The translations under genes and the position numbers were made by a program. Positions 42,872 through 52,042 of a stretch of DNA of 64,000 bases are shown here, one piece after another (position 1 is the first letter of the stretch; each line of letters begins with the position of its first letter). Below the pieces are notes generated by a model that worked only from the letters and a program-made list of their open reading frames with translations, made no database searches and was not told the origin of the DNA. The DNA comes from Hyphomicrobiales bacterium (lineage in GTDB: Bacteria; Pseudomonadota; Alphaproteobacteria; Rhizobiales; Aestuariivirgaceae). The DNA lies in assembly GCA_016710435.1 (NCBI GenBank), contig JADJVV010000001.1:1510501-1574500 (forward strand), written 5' to 3'.

Positions 42872-43153
42872 ATGCGCCCCGATCTCGCCGTTTTGCCGCC
42901 GCGCTTTCTGCGCACCAAGGAAGCCGCCGATTTCCTCAGCCTATCGGCTCGCACGCTCGAAAAGCACCGCACCTACGGGACGGGGCCAGCTTACAAGAAA
43001 CTCGGTGGCCGCGTCGTTTACGCCGTCGATGACCTGCAAGCCTGGGCCGAGCGCGGCGCGGTCACCTCCACCTCCGATCCGCGTGGCATGGTCTTGCCCG
43101 CCAAACGCCAGCCCCTTGCGGTAGCGGCGCAGTCCGGCCGCTTCGCACGCTGA
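42872..43153 (+). CDS. AlpA/excisionase-like helix-turn-helix protein
   Basis: The product has 93 residues. The segment RFLRTKEAADFLSLSARTLE, followed by GPAYKKLGGRVVYAVDDLQAW, is the winged-helix excisionase/AlpA (HTH_17) pattern. In ICEs of this type it sits just before repA and may act as regulator or recombination directionality factor. Its recognition site is not identified. Confidence 0.82.
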   Translation: MRPDLAVLPPRFLRTKEAADFLSLSARTLEKHRTYGTGPAYKKLGGRVVYAVDDLQAWAERGAVTSTSDPRGMVLPAKRQPLAVAAQSGRFAR

Positions 43154-43170
43154 TCGCGGGCGGGTCACCA

Positions 43171-44307
43171 ATGGCGACGCGGCAACATTCTTCCTCAGAG
43201 CGCGGACAACTCGACCTGTTCCGGGCGCTGCCGGGTGAGTTCGCCGTTCGAGATGCGCAGGATCTCATGGCCTATCCGTTTTTCTCCCTCTCCAAATCCC
43301 ATCGCGTCGCGCCGATCGATTTCATCGGCGGCGCAGTGACGATCCGCGTCGAGTCCGTGCCCGATCACGGCATGGCGACGATCTGGGATGCCGACATCCT
43401 GATCTGGGCCGCGAGCCAGATCGTCGAGGCTCGTGACGCGGGCCTTCGCACCTCGCGTCTGATGGCGGCCACTCCCTACGAAATCCTGCGCTTCATCGGT
43501 CGCGGCACGTCTTTGCGCGACTATCAGCGCCTGAAGGCGGCGCTGGACCGGCTTCAGTCCACGACCGTCTGCACATCGATCCGCCAGCCCGCCGAGGGTC
43601 GTCGTCACCGCTTCTCGTGGATCAACGAGTGGAAGGAGCGCACCGACCGCAACGGCAGGCCGGACGGCATCGAGATGATCCTGCCCGACTGGTTCTACCA
43701 GGCGGTGCTCGATGACGCGCTCATCCTCACCATCGACCGCGCCTATTTCAATCTCGCGGGCGGCCTCGAACGCTGGCTCTACCGCATCGTGCGCAAGCAT
43801 GGTGGTAGCCAGCGCAAGGGCTGGCGCTTCGACTTTCGCCATCTGCACCAGAAATCCGGCGCGCTGTCCCCGTTCAAGCGCTTCGCCTTCGAGCTGCGCG
43901 ACATCATCCGTCGCCAGCCTTTGCCCGGCTACAGGCTGTTTCTGGAGGTCGAGATCGGTGGCCGAACGCTGCTTGCCTTCGAGCCTTTTCCGCCCTGTGG
44001 AAAACCTGTGGATGGCCTCGTGCCATCGGGAACCCTCAGGCCCGTGCTATCGGGAACCGCCCTATCGTGCCAGCAGGAACCCAAACGGGGTGTAACCCCA
44101 TATGCCAAAACGAAAAATCCTGCCCTTAACTTAGAGTCTAACAAAGAATCTAACTTTTTAGCGCGCGCGCGCGAGGTGGAGAACCTCATTCGGGAGGCCG
44201 CCGACGCCCTCGGTTCGACCGCGAAAACGCGCCGAAACCGCTCCCCGCAAGCCGCGTCCGACGTCCCTCAGCTTCCCTTCGCCAGTCGCTCGGGAGGCAG
44301 GCCATGA
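43171..44307 (+). CDS. repA: Replication initiator protein RepA
   Basis: The product has 378 residues, of the plasmid RepA family: PFFSLSKSHRVAPIDF, WDADILIWAASQIVEARDAG, TPYEILRFIGRGTSLRDYQR and ERWLYRIVRKHGG. Initiators of this type let an excised ICE circle replicate. The C-terminal tail is variable and encoded by an AT-rich stretch with repeats, followed by a (GC)n run. It overlaps parA by 4 bp, giving a repA-parA operon. Confidence 0.88.
   Translation: MATRQHSSSERGQLDLFRALPGEFAVRDAQDLMAYPFFSLSKSHRVAPIDFIGGAVTIRVESVPDHGMATIWDADILIWAASQIVEARDAGLRTSRLMAATPYEILRFIGRGTSLRDYQRLKAALDRLQSTTVCTSIRQPAEGRRHRFSWINEWKERTDRNGRPDGIEMILPDWFYQAVLDDALILTIDRAYFNLAGGLERWLYRIVRKHGGSQRKGWRFDFRHLHQKSGALSPFKRFAFELRDIIRRQPLPGYRLFLEVEIGGRTLLAFEPFPPCGKPVDGLVPSGTLRPVLSGTALSCQQEPKRGVTPYAKTKNPALNLESNKESNFLARAREVENLIREAADALGSTAKTRRNRSPQAASDVPQLPFASRSGGRP
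44127..44162. repeat. Three 12-bp direct repeats in an AT-rich tract inside repA
   Basis: TAACTTAGAGTC (44127-44138), TAACAAAGAATC (44139-44150) and TAACTTTTTAGC (44151-44162) follow one another without gaps. They stand out as AT-rich in a GC-rich gene and are followed by a GCGCGCGCGCGCG run. The layout suits iterons and a DNA unwinding element of a replication origin. The frame of repA is kept through it. Confidence 0.55.
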
Positions 44308-44957
44308 TCGTGGCGTTCCTCAACCAGAAGGGCGGCGTCGGCAAGACGACGCTGGCGCTGAATCTTGCTGGCGAATGGGCCGGTAAGGGAAAGCGGGTCA
44401 CGCTGATCGACGCGGACCCGCAAGCTTCGGCGCTCGACTGGTCGCAGCAGCGCAGCCGCGAAGGCCTGACGCGCCTGTTCGGCGTCGTCGGCCTGGCGCG
44501 CAATACGCTGCACCGAGAAGCCCCCGAGCTTGCCCGTGATGCCGATCACGTCGTCATCGACGGGCCGCCGCGTGTCGCCGCGCTGATGCGCTCGGCGCTT
44601 CTTGCCGCCGACCTCGTGCTGATCCCCGTCCAGCCATCACCGCTCGATGGCTGGGCCTCAGCCGAAATGCTGGCGCTCGTCGCCGAAGCGCGCATCTATC
44701 GACCCGATCTCGTTGCGCGCTTCGTGCTCAACCGTTGCGCCGCGCGCACCGTGCTGGCCCGCGAGACGGCCGAGAACCTGGCGGACCATGACCCGCCGGT
44801 GCTCGCCGCCACCATCGGCCAGCGCATCGCCTTTGCGGCAGCGGCGCAATCTGGCCGACTGGTGTCCGAACTGGATGGCGAAACGCCCGCCGCACGCGAA
44901 ATCGCGGCGCTGGCCGACGAAATCGAACACCTGGGCATCGGGAGGGCCGCGCTATGA
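44304..44957 (+). CDS. parA: ParA-type partition ATPase
   Basis: The product has 217 residues. The deviant Walker A is KGGVGKTT in FLNQKGGVGKTTLALNLA; Walker A' and B are seen as LIDADPQASALDW and VVIDGPP. This is a small ParA without an N-terminal DNA-binding domain. It sits between repA and a small basic protein that may be its partner, with overlaps of 4 bp at both ends. Confidence 0.92.
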   Translation: MIVAFLNQKGGVGKTTLALNLAGEWAGKGKRVTLIDADPQASALDWSQQRSREGLTRLFGVVGLARNTLHREAPELARDADHVVIDGPPRVAALMRSALLAADLVLIPVQPSPLDGWASAEMLALVAEARIYRPDLVARFVLNRCAARTVLARETAENLADHDPPVLAATIGQRIAFAAAAQSGRLVSELDGETPAAREIAALADEIEHLGIGRAAL

Positions 44958-45205
44958 GCCAGCGCCCGATCCGCCGCGGCTTCGCCGCCCGGCCCGCCGA
45001 TCCCGAACACTGGATCAAGGCGGCTGACGCTCCGCCGCGTAATGGCGAGGCCGCTGGTTTCACCGCGCGGCTGACCATCGACGTGACGCCGGATCTGCGC
45101 GGCCGGATCAAGATCGCCGCGTTCAAGCGCGGCGTCACCGTCGCCGACATGCTGCGCGATCTCCTCGCGCGCGAATTTCCCGCAACCTCTGGAGACCCAT
45201 CATGA
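44954..45205 (+). CDS. Small ribbon-helix-helix-like partition partner
   Basis: The product has 83 residues: a basic, disordered N-terminus, then FTARLTIDVTPDLRGRIKIA and ADMLRDLLAREFP, which looks like a ribbon-helix-helix fold. Overlaps of 4 bp with parA and with the DUF2840 gene suggest it is the centromere-binding partner of ParA, as in ParF/ParG-type systems. That role is inferred. Confidence 0.7.
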   Translation: MSQRPIRRGFAARPADPEHWIKAADAPPRNGEAAGFTARLTIDVTPDLRGRIKIAAFKRGVTVADMLRDLLAREFPATSGDPS

Positions 45206-45723
45206 CCGGCAACGCGGCCCTCCGCGTGCGCGGCGCGGCCGTGCCGATCACGCAAGCGTCCGACAATCTCACCCATGTCGAACTGACCTGGGTGGAGAAG
45301 CGCATCGAGAACTGGATCAGGTTCGGCCGCGAAGCGCGCGAGCATGTGCTCGATCGCCGCCGTCGTGTCTTTTCATATCTCCCCGGCAGCGTCTTCGCCT
45401 TCGTTCGTTGGGCGGCCAACGACTTCGGCACGATCATCTCGCGCATGGACATCGTGCGCGCGGTGATGCCGGGCGAGTCCTATCAGACGCTGCCCTTTGT
45501 GAGCCCCGGCGGCGAAATCCTGCTGAAGATCGAAGGCTGGCCCAACGTTGAACAGGTGTTCCGTCACGTCGACGCGGTGGAAGCCGCAGACATTGACGCC
45601 TGCGAGGTTTGTCCCGATCACTGGCGCCACGTTCATCACCGTCTGAGCGCCGGCCAGGAGCCGCGCGCCTACACGATGGAACGTCATCAGGCATGGCTCA
45701 AGCGGCGGAGGGTCGAAGGATGA
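45202..45723 (+). CDS. DUF2840-family conjugation-associated protein
   Basis: The product has 173 residues. TWVEKRIENWIRFGREAREH, FAFVRWAANDFGTIISRMDI and VCPDHWRHVHHRL are the family's conserved stretches. It is always found beside traF in such ICEs, but the function is not established. It overlaps traF by 4 bp. Confidence 0.88.
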   Translation: MTGNAALRVRGAAVPITQASDNLTHVELTWVEKRIENWIRFGREAREHVLDRRRRVFSYLPGSVFAFVRWAANDFGTIISRMDIVRAVMPGESYQTLPFVSPGGEILLKIEGWPNVEQVFRHVDAVEAADIDACEVCPDHWRHVHHRLSAGQEPRAYTMERHQAWLKRRRVEG

Positions 45724-46265
45724 CCCGCTTCGGCTATGTCATGGTGACGTATTTTTCGTTGATGGCCATTGCCATCGGTTCCTGCGTTTCCCTGCCGGTA
45801 AAGCTGCTCTGGAACGCTTCGGCCAGCGTGCCCATCGGCTTCTATGATCTGGAACGTCCAAGTCCTCTCCAGGTTGGCGATCTGGTCGCGGTCATGCCCG
45901 ACATGCCGCTCGCCGACTTCATGGTCGGGCGCGGCTATATCGGGCGCGGCGTGCCGCTGCTCAAGCACATCGCCGCGCTGCCGGGGCAGGAAGTCTGCCG
46001 CACCGGCAACGCCGTGACGGTCGATGCGGTGCCCTTCGGCGACGCGCTCGACCATGACAGGCGCGGCCGTCCGCTGCCCGTCTGGCAGGGCTGCCGTCGC
46101 ATCGCGAACGGCGAGATCTTCCTGATGAACCCATCCGTGCCCGACAGCCTCGACGGTCGCTATTTCGGCCCGCTTCCCGGACGCGACGTCATCGGCAAGG
46201 CGACGCCCCTCTACACAGACGAAGCCGGCGATGGCCGCTTCATCTGGCGCGCCGCCACGCGCTGA
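45720..46265 (+). CDS. traF: TraF, S26-family conjugal signal peptidase
   Basis: The product has 181 residues from ATG 45720. An N-terminal membrane anchor (MVTYFSLMAIAIGSCVSLP) precedes the catalytic serine in NASASVPIGFY and the lysine in LLKHIAALPGQEV. In IncP-type transfer TraF cyclises or trims the TrbC pilin, so its substrate here is the product at 53071. Confidence 0.9.
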   Translation: MTRFGYVMVTYFSLMAIAIGSCVSLPVKLLWNASASVPIGFYDLERPSPLQVGDLVAVMPDMPLADFMVGRGYIGRGVPLLKHIAALPGQEVCRTGNAVTVDAVPFGDALDHDRRGRPLPVWQGCRRIANGEIFLMNPSVPDSLDGRYFGPLPGRDVIGKATPLYTDEAGDGRFIWRAATR

Positions 46266-46274
46266 CCGCTTCCC

Positions 46275-46301
46275 CATCGGCGGGAGCGGTGCTCGCCGAT
46301 G
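46275..46301 (+). promoter_or_regulatory. Hairpin between traF and the second DUF736 gene
   Basis: CATCGGCG (46275-46282) pairs perfectly with CGCCGATG (46294-46301). No T tract follows. It may be an mRNA stability or processing element. Confidence 0.45.
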
Positions 46302-46332
46302 ATTCCTTCAACGCCACCGCCAAGGAACCGCC

Positions 46333-46680
46333 ATGCCACAGATCGGCACATTCACTCGCGATGAAGCAGGCTTCGTCGGACATCTGACGACATTGATGAT
46401 GGCCCAGGACGTGCTCATCGTCACGGCCGAACCATCGGAAACCGACAACACGCCGCAGTATCGCGTCCACATCGTCGACGGTGAGACCGGCGAGCCGGGC
46501 GCAGAGATCGGCGCGGCCTGGAGGCGCACCGGCGAGCGCGCGGGCGAATACCTCGCGCTGGTCATCGACGATCCGGCGCTGCCGCAGCCGATCCGCGCCA
46601 ACCTGTTCCGTGACGACGAGACCGGCAATGCCTGGTCGCTGCACTGGAGCCGTCAGCCCAAGCACGACGGAAAGGAGTGA
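46333..46680 (+). CDS. Second DUF736-family protein
   Basis: The product has 115 residues. PQIGTFTRDEAGFVGHLTTL and the ending NAWSLHWSRQPK identify a diverged DUF736 member. AAGGAA precedes the ATG by 6 nt. It is next to the transglycosylase gene in the transfer region, unlike the copy at 40693. Confidence 0.88.
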   Translation: MPQIGTFTRDEAGFVGHLTTLMMAQDVLIVTAEPSETDNTPQYRVHIVDGETGEPGAEIGAAWRRTGERAGEYLALVIDDPALPQPIRANLFRDDETGNAWSLHWSRQPKHDGKE

Positions 46681-46684
46681 CGCC

Positions 46685-47413
46685 ATGCGCTGCGCCGCCT
46701 TCCTTCTCCTTTCCGGCATCTCGCTCGCTTGCGGGGTTTCGGGGCCGGCCTTCGCACAAGCGCCAGGCGTCATCCGCCCGTCGCCGCGCGATCCCTATGG
46801 CGACTACATCGCCGAGGCGGCGCAGCGTTTCCAACTTCCCGCCGCATGGATACGCGCCATCCTTGCCGCCGAAAGCAACGGCGATGCGCGTGCCCTATCG
46901 CCCAAAGGCGCGATGGGCCTGATGCAGATCATGCCCGCGACATGGAGTGATCTGCGCATCCGCCATCGTCTCGGCAGCGATCCCTACGATCCGCACGACA
47001 GCATCATCGCGGGCGCGGCCTACATCCGGCTGCTTTATGACCGCTACGGATCGCCCGGCTGGATTGCCGCCTACAACGCCGGACCGGGCCGCTACGAGGC
47101 GTCGCTGAAGGGGCGCCCGCTACCGTCCGAAACGCGCGCCTATGTCGCCACCGTCGCGCCCAATCTCGACAGTGCCGGCGATCCCGGCATCACCGTCGTC
47201 GCGTCGGTAGATCCACTGGCCTGGACCCGCTCCTCATTGTTCGTGCTCGTTTCTGATCGGCAGCCCGATCGCAGACCGGCTGCCGAGTCCGTGTCGGCCG
47301 AGCGTCCGTCGAGCGATGCTTCGGCGACGCCCATCGTGCGCGATGTCTCCGCCATCGTGCCGCAGTCGAATGGCCTGTTCGTCGCGCGGGCAAACGGCGG
47401 AACGGCGCAATGA
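46685..47413 (+). CDS. Lytic transglycosylase (VirB1/TrbN-like)
   Basis: The product has 242 residues from ATG 46685. A signal peptide ends after GPAFAQA. The SLT domain contains the catalytic Glu in ILAAESNGDARALSP, then KGAMGLMQIMPATW and IAAYNAGPGRYE. It would open peptidoglycan for assembly of the transfer channel. The C-terminal 80 residues are low in complexity. Confidence 0.92.
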   Translation: MRCAAFLLLSGISLACGVSGPAFAQAPGVIRPSPRDPYGDYIAEAAQRFQLPAAWIRAILAAESNGDARALSPKGAMGLMQIMPATWSDLRIRHRLGSDPYDPHDSIIAGAAYIRLLYDRYGSPGWIAAYNAGPGRYEASLKGRPLPSETRAYVATVAPNLDSAGDPGITVVASVDPLAWTRSSLFVLVSDRQPDRRPAAESVSAERPSSDASATPIVRDVSAIVPQSNGLFVARANGGTAQ

Positions 47414-47657
47414 GCGCGCGGGTTCCTGTTCGCACGATAGCGCATTCCAGCGTGTCATGGGGGGCGCGAAGGGGGAGCACGGGCAACACGACCGAAGGAT
47501 GGCGAGATAAAAAGCCGCGAGGTGCGGCGGTTGGCGGTCGTTTGGTTTCAAGGGGTTATGGAGCGATTTCGCGAGGTGCGGATTTTCCCCGCACCTCGCG
47601 GAAACCCGCATTTCTCCATGATTTCCGTGGCCTGACGCGATGTGCGGGGTCTCGGCC
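47414..47657. other. Intergenic region before the relaxase: candidate oriT
   Basis: A perfect 12-bp inverted repeat CGCGAGGTGCGG (47570-47581) and CCGCACCTCGCG (47589-47600) lies 58 bp before the relaxase. The element GCGAGGTGCGG is also present as a direct copy at 47517-47527. Position next to the relaxase, and the repeat geometry, fit an origin of transfer. I cannot place the nick site; no exact IncP nick sequence is present. Confidence 0.5.
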
Positions 47658-49397
47658 ATGACCGGCGACAGCGATTTTCGCGTCCGCCCAGGCCGCATCC
47701 GCTCATCCGGCAAACAAGCCGCGCGCCCCTTCATCGCGCAGGCGCTCGCCGCCGCGCAGAAGGCTGGCGCGCGCATATCGCGCTCGGGCCGCATCACCTC
47801 CGGCAATCGCTCGACCTTCGGCCGTGGCCGCACGGCGAGCGTTCGCGCCAATCGCCTCCTGACAGGCCGTTCCCGCATCGTCGTCATCAAGACGCGGGTA
47901 GTGCGCCACCATCAGCACGCAACGCCGCTCAAGGCCCACCTCAACTATCTGCGCCGCGAGGGCGTGACCCGTGACGGGGAGAAGGCCCTGCTATTCGGGC
48001 CGGGTAGTGACGACGTGGATGGCCGGGCTTTCGCGGAGCACTGCGAGGAGGATCGGCATCATTTCCGCTTCATCGTCTCGCCGGAGGACGCCGTGGAGAT
48101 GACCGACCTCCGTGGCTTCACCCGCGAACTGATGAGCCAGATGGAAAGCGATCTTGGCACGAAGCTCGATTGGGCCGGCGTCGATCACTGGAACACCGAC
48201 AATCCCCACGTCCACATCATCGTGCGCGGCCGCACCGACGATGGCCAGGATCTCGTCATCGCCCGCGACTACATCAAGGAGGGAATGCGCGCCCGCGCCG
48301 CCGATCTCGTCACGCAGGATCTCGGGCCGCGCACCGATCTCGACATCCGCCGCAATCTAGACCGGCAGGTCGAGGCCGAGCGCTGGACCCAACTCGACCG
48401 CCAACTCGTGCGCGACGGACACGACACCGGCGTCATCGACATAGCGCCCGACCGCCACGCCACGCCCGACGAATATCATGCCTTGAAGGTTGGCCGTCTT
48501 CGCAAGCTGGAATCGCTCGGCCTCGCCGATCAGGTCGGCCCCGGCCAATGGATTATCGCCGATGATGCCGAGCCGACGCTGCGCGAGATGGGCGAGCGCG
48601 GCGACATCATCAAGCGGATGCACCGCGCGCTGACCGAACGCGGCATCGAGCGAAGTTCGGCGGGCTATGTCCTCGCCGCTGAAAATCTCGATACGCCGAT
48701 CATCGGCCGGCTGGTCGATCGTGGTCTCGACGATGAGCTGAAGGGCACGGCCTACGCTGTGATCGATGGCGTCGACGGCCGCACCCACCACGTCAGGCTG
48801 CGCGATCTCGACGCCGCCGGCGACAGCGTGACAGGATCAATCGTCGAGCTTCGCAGGTTCGAGGACGCCAAGGGCGAGCGTCGCGTCGCGCTCGCTGTCC
48901 GTTCCGATCTTGACATCGACCGCCAGATTACCGCGACAGGCGCGACCTGGCTCGACCGGCAGAATATTTCCCGCGAGTCGGTGGCGCTATCGGAAGGCGG
49001 CTTCGGCGCCGAGGTGCGCCACGCCATGAGCGCCCGCGCCGCCCATCTGGTCGAACAGGGCTTCGGCGAACGGCACGGTCAGCGAGTCACTTTTGGCCGC
49101 AACCTGATCGATACGCTGCGCCGCCGAGAACTGGACGCGCTCGGCGAGAAGCTCGCTGCCGAGACTGGCCAACCCTTCAACCGCGCGGGCAACGGCGAAT
49201 ATGTCGCCGGCTCCTATCGCCAGCGCATCACGCTCGCCTCCGGCCGCTTCGCCATGATCGACGACGGCCTTGGCTTCCAGCTCGTGCCGTGGACGCCGTC
49301 CCTCGAAAAGCAGCTCGGCCGTCATGTCTCCGGCGTCGCCCGCGATGACGGCGGCATCGACTGGAGCTTCGGGCGCAAGCGCGGCCTGGGCCTCTGA
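47658..49397 (+). CDS. VirD2-like conjugative relaxase (DUF3363)
   Basis: The product has 579 residues from ATG 47658; an in-frame ATG at 47640 adds six. The relaxase domain shows the His-rich metal site DNPHVHIIVRG and an upstream HHQHATPLKAHLNYL segment. The DUF3363 C-terminal part follows (YVLAAENLDTPIIGRLVDRG and others). It would nick oriT, bind the strand and pilot it into the recipient. TraG is encoded next. Confidence 0.92.
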   Translation: MTGDSDFRVRPGRIRSSGKQAARPFIAQALAAAQKAGARISRSGRITSGNRSTFGRGRTASVRANRLLTGRSRIVVIKTRVVRHHQHATPLKAHLNYLRREGVTRDGEKALLFGPGSDDVDGRAFAEHCEEDRHHFRFIVSPEDAVEMTDLRGFTRELMSQMESDLGTKLDWAGVDHWNTDNPHVHIIVRGRTDDGQDLVIARDYIKEGMRARAADLVTQDLGPRTDLDIRRNLDRQVEAERWTQLDRQLVRDGHDTGVIDIAPDRHATPDEYHALKVGRLRKLESLGLADQVGPGQWIIADDAEPTLREMGERGDIIKRMHRALTERGIERSSAGYVLAAENLDTPIIGRLVDRGLDDELKGTAYAVIDGVDGRTHHVRLRDLDAAGDSVTGSIVELRRFEDAKGERRVALAVRSDLDIDRQITATGATWLDRQNISRESVALSEGGFGAEVRHAMSARAAHLVEQGFGERHGQRVTFGRNLIDTLRRRELDALGEKLAAETGQPFNRAGNGEYVAGSYRQRITLASGRFAMIDDGLGFQLVPWTPSLEKQLGRHVSGVARDDGGIDWSFGRKRGLGL

Positions 49398-49434
49398 TTT
49401 TCTCCAAGACCCTTTGCCCAAAAAGGAATTGCCT

Positions 49435-51417
49435 ATGTCCGCGACCAAAATCCTCTGGGGCCAGATCCTCGCCGTCTTCACCATCGTCTTTCTTTGCATC
49501 TGGGGCGCTACCGAATGGGTTGCGTGGCGGCTCGCCTTCCAGCCCGAACTCGGACACCCCTGGTTCACTTTACTGGGCTTCCCCTTCTACTATCCGCCGT
49601 CCTTCTTCTGGTGGTGGTATGGGTATGATGCCTACGCCCCGTCGATCTTCATTGAGGGCGCCTATATCGCGGCATCAGGCGGTCTGATCGCCGCCGCCGT
49701 GGCGATCGGCATGTCGGTCTGGCGGGCGCGCGAAGCCAAGAAGGTCGAGACCTATGGTTCGGCGCGCTGGGCCGATACGGCGGAAGTGAAGGCTGCCGGG
49801 CTGCTTGGTCCCAATGGGGTGGTGCTCGGTCGTTTTACCCACGACTATCTTCGCCACGACGGGCCGGAGCATGTGCTGTGCTTCGCGCCGACCCGCTCGG
49901 GCAAGGGCGTCGGCCTCGTCATCCCCTCGCTGCTGACCTGGCCGGGCTCGGCCATCGTCCACGACATCAAGGGCGAGAACTGGCAGCTCACCGCCGGTTT
50001 CCGCGCCCGGCACGGCCGCGTCCTGCTGTTCGACCCGACCAACGCGAGGTCCTCCGCCTACAATCCGCTGCTCGAAGTGCGGCGCGGCGAGTGGGAAGTC
50101 CGCGACGTCCAGAACATCGCCGACATCCTGGTCGATCCCGAGGGCAGCCTCGAAAAGCGCAGCCATTGGGAGAAGACCAGTCACGCCCTGCTGGTCGGTG
50201 CGATCCTGCATGTCCTCTACGCCGAGGCGGACAAGACGCTGGCCGGCGTCGCCGCTTTCCTCTCAGATCCGAAGCGCCCGATCGAGTCGACGCTCAACGC
50301 CATGATGAAAACTGCACATCTCGGCGATGCCGGGCCGCATCCCGTCATCGCCAGCGCTGCCCGCGAGCTGCTCAACAAATCCGACAACGAACGCTCGGGC
50401 GTACTCTCCACCGCCATGTCGTTCCTCGGCCTCTATCGCGATCCCGTTGTAGCCGAGGTGACGCGCCGCTGCGATTGGCGCATCACTGACATCGTAGAGG
50501 GCAAACAGCCGACGACGCTCTACCTCGTCGTCCCGCCCTCCGACATCAACCGCACCAAGCCGTTGATCCGCCTGATCCTCAATCAGGTCGGTCGTCGCCT
50601 GACCGAGGATTTGCAGGCCAAGGCCGGGCGCCACCGGCTGCTGCTCATGCTGGACGAGTTTCCGGCGCTGGGACGGCTCGACTTCTTCGAGTCGGCGCTC
50701 GCCTTCATGGCCGGCTACGGGCTGAAGTCCTTCCTGATCGCGCAGTCGCTGAATCAGATCGAGAAAGCCTACGGCGCCAACAACTCGATCCTCGACAACT
50801 GCCATGTGCGCGTCAGCTTCGCCACCAACGACGAGCGCACCGCCAAGCGTGTGTCGGACGCGCTCGGCACCGCGACCGAAATGAAGGCGATGAAGAACTA
50901 TGCCGGGAGCCGGTTGTCCCCCTGGCTCGGGCATCTGATGGTGTCGCGCTCTGAAACCGCCCGGCCGCTGCTCACACCGGGCGAGGTGATGCAGCTTCCC
51001 GCGACCGACGAGATCGTCATGATCGCTGGCACGCCGCCGATCCGGGCGAAGAAGGCACGCTACTTCGAGGATCGGCGTTTGCAGGAGCGCATCCTGCCGC
51101 CGCCGACTTTGAAGGCGGCGCAGGGTCGCCCCGACGACTGGACATCGCTGCCTGTGCCGCCGCGCCCGCAGATCGCGCCACAGAAGTCCGCGCCGGGAGC
51201 CGAGGACGACGATCCGACCGAATCCGAGCGCCGCCGTCAGCCCGAACTCAACCGCGCGCAGCCGGTCGAGAAGAAGGAGACGATTGAGAATGAGTTCGAG
51301 ATCGGCCTCAACGAAGACGACGAGGATGACGCTGCCCGCAACAGCCGCATGAACCGGCTCATGCAAAGCGTCGCCCGTCAGGCGTCACTCGATCCCGCCG
51401 ATGACATGGATATGTGA
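49435..51417 (+). CDS. traG: TraG/VirD4 type IV coupling protein
   Basis: The product has 660 residues from ATG 49435, with AAGGAA upstream. Two or three N-terminal membrane helices precede a RecA-like motor: Walker A FAPTRSGKGVG and Walker B LLLMLDEFPALG. The acidic C-terminal tail is likely to contact substrate. It links the relaxosome to the Trb channel. Confidence 0.95.
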   Translation: MSATKILWGQILAVFTIVFLCIWGATEWVAWRLAFQPELGHPWFTLLGFPFYYPPSFFWWWYGYDAYAPSIFIEGAYIAASGGLIAAAVAIGMSVWRAREAKKVETYGSARWADTAEVKAAGLLGPNGVVLGRFTHDYLRHDGPEHVLCFAPTRSGKGVGLVIPSLLTWPGSAIVHDIKGENWQLTAGFRARHGRVLLFDPTNARSSAYNPLLEVRRGEWEVRDVQNIADILVDPEGSLEKRSHWEKTSHALLVGAILHVLYAEADKTLAGVAAFLSDPKRPIESTLNAMMKTAHLGDAGPHPVIASAARELLNKSDNERSGVLSTAMSFLGLYRDPVVAEVTRRCDWRITDIVEGKQPTTLYLVVPPSDINRTKPLIRLILNQVGRRLTEDLQAKAGRHRLLLMLDEFPALGRLDFFESALAFMAGYGLKSFLIAQSLNQIEKAYGANNSILDNCHVRVSFATNDERTAKRVSDALGTATEMKAMKNYAGSRLSPWLGHLMVSRSETARPLLTPGEVMQLPATDEIVMIAGTPPIRAKKARYFEDRRLQERILPPPTLKAAQGRPDDWTSLPVPPRPQIAPQKSAPGAEDDDPTESERRRQPELNRAQPVEKKETIENEFEIGLNEDDEDDAARNSRMNRLMQSVARQASLDPADDMDM

Positions 51418-51424
51418 GGCCGCG

Positions 51425-51877
51425 ATGAGCAAACCCGCCCGCAAGCAGCGTCTGTCCGTCTATCTCGATCCCGCCGTGATGACCCGTCTCGCCGATCATG
51501 CCGCGCGGCGGGATCATTCCCGATCGCTGATCGCGGAGGCTGCCATCGAATCCTTCCTGTCGCCCGACGCGGCCGAGCGACAGGAAGCCGCCCTCACCAA
51601 GCGGCTCGACCAGTTCGACCGACGCATGGTTCGGCTTGAGCGCGATGTCGGGATTTCCGTCGAGATGCTGGCGGTGTTCGTCCGCTTTTGGCTCGCCACC
51701 ACGCCCACGCTGTCCGAACCCGTCGCGAAAGCCGCCCATGCGAAGACGGCCGAACGCTATGGTGCCTTCGTGACTGCGCTTGGGCGACGTCTCGCCAAGG
51801 GGCCAAAGCTGCGGCAGGAGATCGCGGAGGATGTAGGCGTCCCAAACGGCGATGATTCCCACGCGCGGGACGAATAA
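51425..51877 (+). CDS. CopG-family ribbon-helix-helix protein
   Basis: The product has 150 residues. QRLSVYLDPAVMTRLADHAA, then HSRSLIAEAAIESFL, is a CopG/RHH DNA-binding domain; the remainder is helical, with a coiled-coil-like stretch (KRLDQFDRRMVRLERDVG). The gene follows traG by 7 bp and in relatives always separates traG from trbB. It probably regulates the trb operon. Confidence 0.85.
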   Translation: MSKPARKQRLSVYLDPAVMTRLADHAARRDHSRSLIAEAAIESFLSPDAAERQEAALTKRLDQFDRRMVRLERDVGISVEMLAVFVRFWLATTPTLSEPVAKAAHAKTAERYGAFVTALGRRLAKGPKLRQEIAEDVGVPNGDDSHARDE

Positions 51878-51928
51878 TCATCGGACGACGTCATTCAAGA
51901 TAAGGCCGGTGCCGCCGATCTCCTGTAT

Positions 51929-52038
51929 TTGCACGCCACACTACTACGCCGATAAATCCTTGTTGAATCCGCCCTAAATCAGGCTCTTTTACTCAACCCC
52001 GCAAGGGGAAGGTCTGTCGATCCCCGCTGAACTCGGGG
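51929..52038 (+). promoter_or_regulatory. Candidate trb promoter and two leader hairpins
   Basis: TTGCAC (51929-51934) and TAAATC (51953-51958) are 18 bp apart. Two small hairpins follow: CCCC/GGGG (51998-52001 and 52006-52009) and CCCCG/CGGGG (52022-52026 and 52034-52038). The last GGGG is the likely ribosome-binding site of trbB, so it is partly hidden. Confidence 0.45.
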
Positions 52039-52042
52039 CGAC

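Noticed and set aside
44160..44175. GCGCGC run as a simple repeat artefact
   Set aside because: It keeps the repA frame and encodes ARAR before EVENLIREA, so it is part of the gene.
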